DNA of 64,000 nucleotides, from NCBI GenBank assembly GCA_964017185.1, contig OZ024874.1, positions 33,766,721 through 33,830,720 on the forward strand, written 5' to 3'. This document shows positions 56,169 through 64,000 of this stretch, piece by piece. The number at the start of each line of letters is the position of its first letter. The stretch's first letter is position 1. Under the pieces are notes generated by a model that saw nothing but the letters and a program-made list of their open reading frames with translations, made no database searches and was not told the origin of the DNA. Source of the DNA: Rugalucina vietnamica. Lineage: Eukaryota > Mollusca > Bivalvia > Lucinida > Lucinidae. The translations under genes were made by a program, and so were the position numbers.

Positions 56169-56890
56169 TTCATACTTGCAAGTAACAAGGATAGCCATAA
56201 CATCTCGGATGAGTTCGAATTTCAGCCAGATCCGACCCTTGACTGCAGAGTGATCTGCCCTTGTCTGTTTGAAAAATCAATATTTAGTGTTGTGGCCACT
56301 CTAGCGCCTTCATTTTTATTCGGATTTTCTTTATTCTTGGAAGTAACAAGGACATCTATAACATCTTGGATGAGTTTGAATTTTGACCAGCTCGGACTTC
56401 TGAATGCAGAGTTATCTGCCCTTGAGTGTTTGAAAAAATCCATATTTTGTGTTGTGGCCACTCTAGCATCTTTGTTTTTCAGTGGATCTTCTTCATTCTT
56501 GCAGGTAACAAGGATAACTACAATATCTCGCATGAGTTTGAATTTCGGCCAGATCTGACCTCTGATTGCGGAGTTAGCTGCCGTTTAGTGTTTGAAAAAT
56601 CAATATTTTGTATTGTGACCACTCTAGGGCCTTTAATTTTGATCGGATCTTCTTCATTCTTGGAAGAAACAAGGATAACCATAACATCTTGGATGAGTTT
56701 GAATTTGAGCAAGATTCGATCGTGGACTGTGGAGTTAGCTGTCCTTGAATGTTTGAAAAATCAATTTTTAGTGTTGTGGCCACTCCAGCATCTTCAATTT
56801 TGATCACATTTTTAAAAACAAAAAATCACTTTGTCCAGTGACTGTACTTGTTGACTCTCAGGTGAGCGATCGTTGCCCTTGGGCTACTTG
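56169..56890 (+). repeat. About 162-bp tandem array ending in the GATCGTTGCCCTTGGGC terminus
   Basis: Four units: GTAACAAGG at 56182, 56343 and 56505, a variant at about 56666. They share ATAACATCTTGGATGAGTTTG and TTGTGGCCACTCTAG. The array ends in TTGACTCTCAGGTGAGCGATCG (about 56853-56874), the same terminus as at 5739-5772. Confidence 0.8.
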
Positions 56891-57231
56891 TTTATAAATT
56901 GTCCAGATCACATGGCCATCAGGGCAATAATAGCAAAAACATTTAAAAAATCTTCTCCAGAACCAGTAGACTAATTTAAAAAAAACCTTGGTATCTAGCA
57001 CCTGGGGCTCAGACCCATCATAGTTTGTACAAATCATGACTGACCTTGGGTTGACTGTGACCTATTTTACAGTAATGTCAAATTTAGTCACATACATGTT
57101 AGTACAGTCGGTAAGTAGGGATTTTCATGAAAATCGTTCAAATTGTGATAAAAGTGTGAAATTTGGCACAAAGCTTCATTATTTGATTATAAATCAAAAC
57201 AGACCGGGACACAAGTGATATGAGCATTTTC

Positions 57232-57266
57232 ATGGCGGCCATCTTGGATTTCAAGATGGCCGCCAT
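57232..57266. repeat. Perfect hairpin of two AAGATGGCCGCC motifs
   Basis: ATGGCGGCCATCTTG (57232-57246), 5-base loop, exact inverse (57252-57266). An imperfect counterpart is at 63215-63245. Confidence 0.9.
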
Positions 57267-57329
57267 AAAAATACAAATATGACAATATCTTGAATTCTGT
57301 TTGTGTTTTTGACTCGATTTCAATTCCGA

Positions 57330-58054
57330 TTTATGTGTTCTGATTCAAGAAACGTTTTAAATAAGTTTATTTGGCTCAGTGAATGTAGGAAAGCCACGTA
57401 ACACTTCATACATTTGTAGCTACCAAAACGGTATGTGTCACTGCAAGCCAAAATCAACAGAGTGACATTTTTAGCTCGACTGCACGAAGTGCATAGAGCT
57501 ATTGCAGTCACCCCGGTCGTCCACGTTCCCGTTCCCTGTTTGAACAAAGAATATTAATGTCATAGACAAACCCATTTAAGCCAGTGAAGTCTCTTACCAG
57601 ACTGGGTGGATGCTTAGAGTGATACGTTTACTTGTACTGACATATGTTCGTATGGTAGTTAATAGTGACAATGGGGACATCGTCGCGACATGGCCATAGC
57701 TGTAGCAACAACTAAAACTAACAAACCTGCTTGACTTTTTGTGTTAAGAAATAACAATTCCCAATGTCAAAACAATGTAAAATGATAGATCCTGGAGGGC
57801 ATGTTCTAATCTGTAGCCTGGCCTACCCTAGCCTAACCTGGTCCGATTATGTAAAATGATGTAACAACTAAATTGGTGACATAACACTTGAGACCAAGCC
57901 AGCCCAGACCAAAGTTCAACTTGAAGTTCTAATACATGACATATGCCAGTCTTTGCTAATTAGTATTCTCAAGAGAATTCTGCACACATTACAGTTTGTT
58001 AGTGAGGTAAACACTTTGAAATAAGCCGTATCATGAGAAAATAGACAACACTTT
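57330..58054. other. Non-coding interior with a truncated start of the second Helentron-like family
   Basis: 57472-57538 matches the start at 22056 (AGCTCGACTGCACGAAGTGC, CACCCCGGTCGTCCACG) and then stops. The remainder shows no gene or repeat. Confidence 0.55.
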
Positions 58055-58384
58055 ATCCTCTGTCACACTATAACATATCGACTCCCGTATCTACGGCGTA
58101 TCAAGATACGAAAGAAACGTCAAGCGTACGTCGTACATACGTGAGCATACATAGCTCATACTCCTCGATACGTAGCACATACTCCTCATACACCGAGGTG
58201 CTACGTTTTTTATGTGTGCACTTAAAAATCTGTAGCACGTACGTGGCAGGTCCAATACGCCGTCCATACATCACACGTCGTACATACAAACGCAAAGTGA
58301 CAGGTATGTCGCGGTTAACATGCCACGTATCCGTGACATATCAATTCATATCAAAGATATGATTCTTCTTAAAGAAAACCGAAC
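58055..58384 (+). repeat. Duplicated block B, copy 1
   Basis: ATCCTCTGTCACACTATAAC to AAAGAAAACCGAAC. Matches 59671-60000 at an offset of 1616 with no difference that I could see. Rich in TACGT words. Confidence 0.9.
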
Positions 58385-58745
58385 CCAGCATTTTGTCAAA
58401 TGTTTGCACTTCAATATGCATATACAACTGATTCTCACAAATCTATAGATGATTACTTAAAATTAGAATTTTATTATAATTATTGAAAGTAATTTAATTC
58501 TGGTTGTAAGACATACTTGCTATGTACCAAATGGATAATGATAGCTTCCTTCAACAGTAGTTCATTGATAAAATAAGTAATTGTGAAAATAGTAAATTAT
58601 TAAGTTTGTATAGGTTTGAAAAGGAAATTACATGTAGATCTATTTGAAAAAAAAAAATCTAAATTGTGCAGATAAGAAAAAGAGAAATAAACTAATGCAA
58701 AAAAGAGGTTTGAAGGTGAAAAGAGGAAAAAAAAATATCTTTTTT

Positions 58746-58780
<35 letters not shown>

Positions 58781-58781
<1 letters not shown>

Positions 58782-58852
58782 CTCCAGCGGAGATTCAAAC
58801 TCACGACCTCCCGCGTGACAAGCCAACACCTTAACCACTGCACCACTTGGCC
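58781..58852 (-). repeat. tRNA-Asp(GTC)-like SINE head, copy 1
   Basis: On the minus strand: A box TGGTGCAGTGGTTAAGG, anticodon arm CTTGTCACGCGGGAGG as in tRNA-Asp(GTC), B box GGTCGTGAGTTTGAATC. The acceptor ends do not pair, so it is not a working tRNA. A T run (poly(A) on the other strand) lies immediately 3'. Confidence 0.75.
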
Positions 58853-59379
58853 ATGATGACGTCATAGCACTCCAGCATTTGACCAGACGTAAAAAGCACA
58901 TGGTTTATGTTTACACAATAAATAATTGCATATAAATGGAAAGCTGTGTATTGTCATTTGTTTACTTCGAGTCTTAGAACAAGTTATTGGAACATGTTGG
59001 AATAGTGTTTTGGAGTAATATTATTGGGATTATTGCTTTTTTGAAGGTTGGTGTATTTTTTTTATCAAGCTCAAGACAAACCCCAATGATCACCGATCAA
59101 TCAACCATGTCAACTGATGATCCTTACGTAAGCTTACCTGACATCCTCAAATCAAGTACGACAATTACCTAGCACCTTATAGCGTTAATCCAATTACCCG
59201 AGGCCAATTATCACACCTGTCACTTCACAGTACGAAAATTCGTCGAGTAGGTGCTGTAAACATTCTGCCAAACGATCTTTTTGGGGAAAACTAAAAAAAT
59301 GGTGGCTTGCGGAAAAACACCATAGGAATTTTTCTTCATCGGGTTTTAGGTTTTTATATCGTGAGAGCGTTTTTGGGAC

Positions 59380-59672
59380 CAAAATATCGGGAGATTCACG
59401 ATCAATCGTTAGATATCACATGTATGTGTTGGGGGACAGACCCTTGTTGGGAATCAGGAGTTACCGAGTCTTGGAGAATGGGGCTGGAAGAAACGCACAA
59501 TTCTCCTTCCTGGACGTCACTTCCAGAAGCAGCCAAAGTGTGTAAAGAGCTTGTCAAATGTGGTTGCAAAGAAAAGCATGTCGGCGGCCATGCAAATGCA
59601 TGTCTGTTTCACTCCATGCACAGAGCTCTGCAACTGCGCGGCAACCTGTTATCAATAAAAAACGTATTGGAT
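59380..59672 (+). pseudogene. C-terminal remnant of a multicopy metazoan gene, copy 1
   Basis: Reads WESGVTESWRMGLEETHNSP and TSLPEAAKVCKELVKCGCK, then loses the Cys-rich pattern through a frameshift. I recall this ending from a large, unnamed family of multicopy metazoan proteins whose last part is LPEA..VC.EL.KCGC followed by a Cys-rich tail. The same segment is at 62576-62866. Confidence 0.5.
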
Positions 59673-60000
59673 CCTCTGTCACACTATAACATATCGACTC
59701 CCGTATCTACGGCGTATCAAGATACGAAAGAAACGTCAAGCGTACGTCGTACATACGTGAGCATACATAGCTCATACTCCTCGATACGTAGCACATACTC
59801 CTCATACACCGAGGTGCTACGTTTTTTATGTGTGCACTTAAAAATCTGTAGCACGTACGTGGCAGGTCCAATACGCCGTCCATACATCACACGTCGTACA
59901 TACAAACGCAAAGTGACAGGTATGTCGCGGTTAACATGCCACGTATCCGTGACATATCAATTCATATCAAAGATATGATTCTTCTTAAAGAAAACCGAAC
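59671..60000 (+). repeat. Duplicated block B, copy 2
   Basis: Second copy of 58055-58384, here followed by the block that is absent from copy 1. Confidence 0.9.
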
Positions 60001-61460
60001 TGTGCCGTCAGCGTCAAAGGCAACTTCATTGTACAGAAGCCACCACAAGACAATGGATCAGGCCCATGAAGAGATGGATGATTTAATAAAAAGAGATGGT
60101 GGTGTAATCGGGATTACTGATAATCCATTGATATAATGGATGGCTGGCCCAGAGATCGCCCTCATTATTGAGGACTTTGAAAACTCACCGCCTGCAAAAG
60201 GTTCACATCATCATGGTTTAGAGCCCTCAGTTCAAGCACAATTTGTAAGTCACATCAAGGCAATGATATCAGCCTTTGTGGTATGAGGAAATCCCTTCAA
60301 TGAAGGTAGTCAGGATCTGGTTACCTTATAGATTCAAAGGAGGTTATGGGTGAAACGACTGTTGGTTCAGACAATTGCTCAGTCACAGTATGAGATGTAT
60401 GTAGATGAAAGGTTGAAGCAAAGATCAGTTCTGATTTCAAACATCATTCCTAGAAACAATGTCTCCCTGTTCAGGAAAACGCAGCAAACTAAGAACTCCA
60501 GAACAGCCCATGAAATCAAATCTTTGAAGAATAATTACGAGTTTTTCAGCAGAATGTAGCGTATATATCACGTCAATCAAGAGATGGATATACTGGTAAA
60601 TTTTTCCGACATGAAAATCAGGGAATGCCCCCACCACTTTCAGACATGGGAGATCTAAGACATGATGCAAAGTCTGATCTAAGGGGGTGTCTTGAAAGCC
60701 TTATTACAGTACCACAGAAAGATATGCCAGGGTTGAGGCAAAATTGTTGATGGGTCTGTGGTTGTGAATATGCTTGAACCGAAAGCTTCTACTACAACTT
60801 TTGGTGACTGCGCTGAAGTTGTGTTCATACCATATCTGGTCAATCTACTGCAGACATCGGAAGTACGCTTAGGTGTTGTTTGGGACTGTTTCATCGAGGG
60901 AAGCCCTAGAAGTTCCACAAGGGAAAAGCGCGGTTCAGGTTGTCGAATCATTGTGAAAAGCACAACTCCAAAGAACTGGCAAAGCTTCCTTCGGGTTGAT
61001 GAAAACAAAACAGAGTTGTACAACTATCTTACAGATTGCGTATCGGTTTAACCAACCCCAAGAAAACAGTTTAATGCAGCAAGGGTACAGTGTAATAGGC
61101 GCTGGTATTGCCCCATGTAATCACTTAGACTCCGACACTCGACTAAGCATTCGTGCTCTTCATTGTGCAAAACAGGGTAATCGCAGAATTTTGATTAGGA
61201 CTGTAGACACTGATGTTGTAGTCGGTTTCCATAGGTTATGATCTCGGCAATATGCCACTTTCACTGTCGGACGAGACTATGAAACATCTGCAGAGGTTCG
61301 TGATTCTGCTTTATGACAGAACAAGTCAGAGCACACAGTAGAAAATTGTCGTTTGCCATGGAAGGCAAATAGATCGCATACCTCCAACTGAGGCTGCTCT
61401 GAAAGAGCATGTCAAACGTGCAGTGTATCAAGCGGGGTACTGTTGGGGCATACATGTGAT
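60001..61460 (+). pseudogene. Degraded multicopy metazoan gene with RTVDTDVVV motif (PIN-like family, function unknown)
   Basis: Pieces in several frames: HEEMDDLIKRDGGVIGITDN (60060-60125), MAGPEIALIIEDFE, QYEMYVDERLKQRS (60390), SRTAHEIKSLKNNYEFFSRM (60500), HENQGMPPPLSDMGDLR (about 60610), NMLEPKASTTTFGDCAEVVF (60768), NWQSFLRVDENKTELYNYL (60970), RTVDTDVVV (61198-61224) and PPTEAALKEHVKRAVYQAGY (61381-61440). The order matches the family I recall; many stops and frameshifts make it a pseudogene. The last part continues after an insertion, at 62576. Absent from the first duplicate. Confidence 0.6.
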
Positions 61461-61582
61461 ACATTCTTAGGCCCAAATAGGGAGATTGGACATTTTTGGT
61501 AGGGAGATTTAGGTCTGAAATAGGGAGGTTTTTTCTCGACAAAATTATAGCCGATTTTACCCCGGAAAATATTTTCAGCAGT

Positions 61583-61944
61583 CCAGCATTTTGTCAAATG
61601 TTTGCACTTCAATATGCATATACAACTGATTCTCACAAATCTATAGATGATTACTTAAAATTAGAATTTTATTATAATTATTGAAAGTAATTTAATTCTG
61701 GTTGTAAGACATACTTGCTATGTACCAAATGGATAATGATAGCTTCCTTCAACAGTAGTTCATTGATAAAATAAGTAATTGTGAAAATAGTAAATTATTA
61801 AGTTTGTATAGGTTTGAAAAGGAAATTACATGTAGATCTATTTGAAAAAAAAAAATCTAAATTGTGCAGATAAGAAAAAGAGAAATAAACTAATGCAAAA
61901 AAGAGGTTTGAAGGTGAAAAGAGGAAAAAAAAATATCTTTTTTC

Positions 61945-61975
<31 letters not shown>

Positions 61976-62866
61976 CTCCAGCGGAGATTCAAACTCACGA
62001 CCTCCCGCGTGACAAGCCAACACCTTAACCACTGCACCACTTGGCCATGATGACGTCATAGCACTCCAGCATTTGACCAGACGTAAAAAGCACATGGTTT
62101 ATGTTTACACAATAAATAATTGCATATAAATGGAAAGCTGTGTATTGTCATTTGTTTACTTCGAGTCTTAGAACAAGTTATTGGAACATGTTGGAATAGT
62201 GTTTTGGAGTAATATTATTGGGATTATTGCTTTTTTGAAGGTTGGTGTATTTTTTTTATCAAGCTCAAGACAAACCCCAATGATCACCGATCAATCAACC
62301 ATGTCAACTGATGATCCTTACGTAAGCTTACCTGACATCCTCAAATCAAGTACGACAATTACCTAGCACCTTATAGCGTTAATCCAATTACCCGAGGCCA
62401 ATTATCACACCTGTCACTTCACAGTACGAAAATTCGTCGAGTAGGTGCTGTAAACATTCTGCCAAACGATCTTTTTGGGGAAAACTAAAAAAATGGTGGC
62501 CTGCGGAAAAACACCATAGGAATTTTTCTTCATCGGGTTTTAGGTTTTTATATCGTGAGAGCGTTTTTGGGACCAAAATATCGGGAGATTCACGATCAAT
62601 CGTTAGATATCACATGTATGTGTTGGGGGACAGACCCTTGTTGGGAATCAGGAGTTACCGAGTCTTGGAGAATGGGGCTGGAAGAAACGCACAATTCTCC
62701 TTCCTGGACGTCACTTCCAGAAGCAGCCAAAGTGTGTAAAGAGCTTGTCAAATGTGGTTGCAAAGAAAAGCATGTCGGCGGCCATGCAAATGCATGTCTG
62801 TTTCACTCCATGCACAGAGCTCTGCAACTGCGCGGCAACCTGTTATCAATAAAAAACGTATTGGAT
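61583..62866 (+). repeat. Duplicated block C, copy 2
   Basis: Second copy of 58385-59672, offset about 3195. It includes the poly(A) run 61946-61971 and the gene's C-terminal remnant at 62576-62866. Confidence 0.9.
61975..62046 (-). repeat. tRNA-Asp(GTC)-like SINE head, copy 2
   Basis: Same sequence as 58781-58852. Confidence 0.75.
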
Positions 62867-63180
62867 ACGTTTCAATGGGCATACATATACATACATGTAA
62901 TTGAATTATTCAATGTCAAGTAATTACTCTGTCCAGGTTTCAGCAAAAATTAATATATAGTTGTTTTAGTGTCATCTTTAACATGTTTAACCGTAGAAAT
63001 GTTTTGTTAAAGATTACACCTCAATGTTCATCTTTACGGTGGCTTTATTTAGACGAAATACCCTCTGTAGAGAATTTTCATACACAAACATGTAAAATAA
63101 TGTTTTTTTCTTCATCGTTCTGGCTTCCTCGTGTGCCAAAACATATAAAATGACATTTAAATCATGTCTCTATGTAGTCT
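62867..63180. other. Unassigned sequence right of the duplication
   Basis: No gene or repeat structure seen; it precedes the right TIR of the 57115-63374 element. Confidence 0.4.
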
Positions 63181-63660
63181 GAGAGCCAAATTATTCACTT
63201 GACAACTTCTTATTGACGGCCATTTTGAAATTCAAGATGGCGGCCACAATTTTTGTCCTATCACTTAATTGTGTCCCGGCATTTTCTAAAATCAAGTGGT
63301 CAAAGGAGGTATTGTGCCAAGTTTCATACTTTTATCACTTTTTGAACGATTTTTCCCTTATCTCCCATACTATGTAGGCTTTTCAATGGGAAAAATTGTA
63401 GACAGAAAGTTTTACAGCTTATGACCTGAAAGTTTGTAGATACAGACAACCTATGCATTGATGAAGTTATGTGAGCATTTAAGATCAAGGTTATTTCTTG
63501 ACCTTGGCCAAAAAACATTTACACATTAAAATTAAAACTTAATTTTCTCAGAAGCCACTTAGTCAATCAATGCCATTTTTATGTGGAGCTTCATTGGGAA
63601 GGTTGAATGAAAGTTTGGCTACGCACCCATTGATGATAAAAACTCTTTAACATGTTACAA

Positions 63661-64000
63661 GCAAGCATAACTAGACAAATAAAGAAACTTTCAACCCTAA
63701 AATGATTTCAAGAGTCTGGCTAATTCAGCAAAGAACAACCAACAAAGTTTAAATCTCAATATTGTAATCTAAATCAAACAACTTAACAAATAAATGCAAT
63801 TTATACATACAAATAACTGAATAAATAAGTAAATAAATAAATAATCAACTTACAATATAAGTGTCTAAATAAATCCTTGTCCCTCAAAATGTCAGTTCAC
63901 AGATATCCTCAGTCCAGTTTCCAAAAGAGCACAAGATGTATGTCTTCCATTTATAATAATAATCCACAGAGAATAATACTAATCCAAAACCAGTGAAACA
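63661..64000. other. Unassigned A-rich end of the window
   Basis: Contains an AAATAAATAAGTAAATAAAT run (63817-63845). No ORF or repeat family recognised. Confidence 0.4.

Larger units (their letters stand above)
58385..59672 (+). repeat. Duplicated block C, copy 1
   Basis: CCAGCATTTTGTCAAATG to GTATTGGAT. Matches 61583-62866; I found only a poly(A) length difference and one substitution (59305 against 62499 region). It contains the tRNA-like SINE head and the C-terminal remnant of the degraded gene. Confidence 0.9.
57115..63374. mobile_element. 6.3-kb TA-flanked element with about 180-bp imperfect TIRs
   Basis: The left end CAGTCGGTAAGTAGGG (57115) and the right end (inverse of CATAGTATGGGAGATAAGGG, to 63374) share TCGTTCAAA, GTGATAAAAGT and TTGGCACAA in the same order, then inverted AAGATGGCCGCC words. 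TA flanks both sides, and the host reads ...CATAGGCTTTT in other copies. It hosts repeats and a degraded gene but no recognisable transposase. Confidence 0.65.
54524..63660 (+). mobile_element. Diverged Helentron-like element, interrupted; 5' start at 54524
   Basis: TTATCTCACCTGAACCAATGG is a decayed 5' end. Family sequence continues to 54681, is interrupted by copy J and a further repeat, and is seen again at 56900-57112 and 63377-63650 (TAGGCTTTTCAATGGG, TTGACCTTGGCC). Whether all parts belong to one original insertion is uncertain. No 3' hairpin before 63660. Confidence 0.5.

Noticed and set aside
58781..58852. Functional tRNA-Asp gene
   Set aside because: Acceptor strands do not pair and the sequence is followed by a homopolymer tail, so a SINE head is more likely.
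59307..59978. 223-codon ORF as one protein
   Set aside because: It joins the gene's C-terminal remnant to block B across the duplication joint, so it is a chance fusion.

Overview
The window looks like a gene-poor, repeat-saturated stretch of a bivalve mollusc genome. That assignment is an inference. It rests on the abundant AGCTCACCTGAGC-type repeats (a style I associate with molluscs), an intron-containing exon, non-LTR and Penelope-like reverse transcriptases, and many TIR transposons and satellites. There is no bacterial-type gene organisation. Only one segment, a short exon at 28899-29071 resembling the calcium-responsive transcription factor CARF (ALS2CR8 family), looks like an ordinary host gene. 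Nearly everything else is mobile DNA, much of it nested, and the nesting order can be read from interrupted copies and target-site duplications (TSDs).

Left part (1-16.6 kb): an RNase H-bearing non-LTR retrotransposon fragment (2-1687); a 178-bp satellite with a trimeric higher-order pattern and a conserved 17-bp palindrome (1858-3420); a 147-bp tandem array belonging to a Helentron-like family (3895-5420); then a nest in which a Helentron-like element holds a 6.2-kb TIR element (5993-12196). That element holds a TTAA-flanked element (6711-9287) and two more Helentron-like copies. At 12942-14270 lies a 1.3-kb element with long TIRs that begin CACTGTG and a 5-bp TSD, which recalls the Transib/ProtoRAG lineage.

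Middle (16.6-30.7 kb): a G/C-tract satellite rich in GGGTCA palindromes is split by a frameshifted LINE, itself split by another DNA element, and by a 6.1-kb insertion. The insertion carries a second Helentron-like family whose internal array repeats a perfect AGGTCAnnnTGACCT palindrome about every 125 bp. Next come the CARF-like exon and, 24 bp into its downstream intron, a 1.6-kb near-palindromic foldback element.

Right (30.7-64 kb): one Helentron-like element (30721-54523) has been opened by many insertions. The deepest nest has five levels: Helentron-like element, Penelope-like element with inverted terminal repeats (35237-49112), second Helentron-like element (40213-47006), CCGG-flanked element made of head-to-head satellite arrays (about 40470-45600), and finally a 439-bp retrozyme-like insertion (41268-41706). 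The retrozyme-like insertion carries a complete type I hammerhead ribozyme on the minus strand. A second giant foldback element (49310-54442) has inverted 103-bp arrays. The right end holds a TA-flanked 6.3-kb element with an almost identical internal duplication of a degraded multicopy gene and a tRNA-Asp-like SINE.

The elements do not form a pathway. What links them is architecture: several families have hairpin or TIR ends enclosing short satellites. Family names, boundaries and functional suggestions are from reading by eye, not from database comparison.
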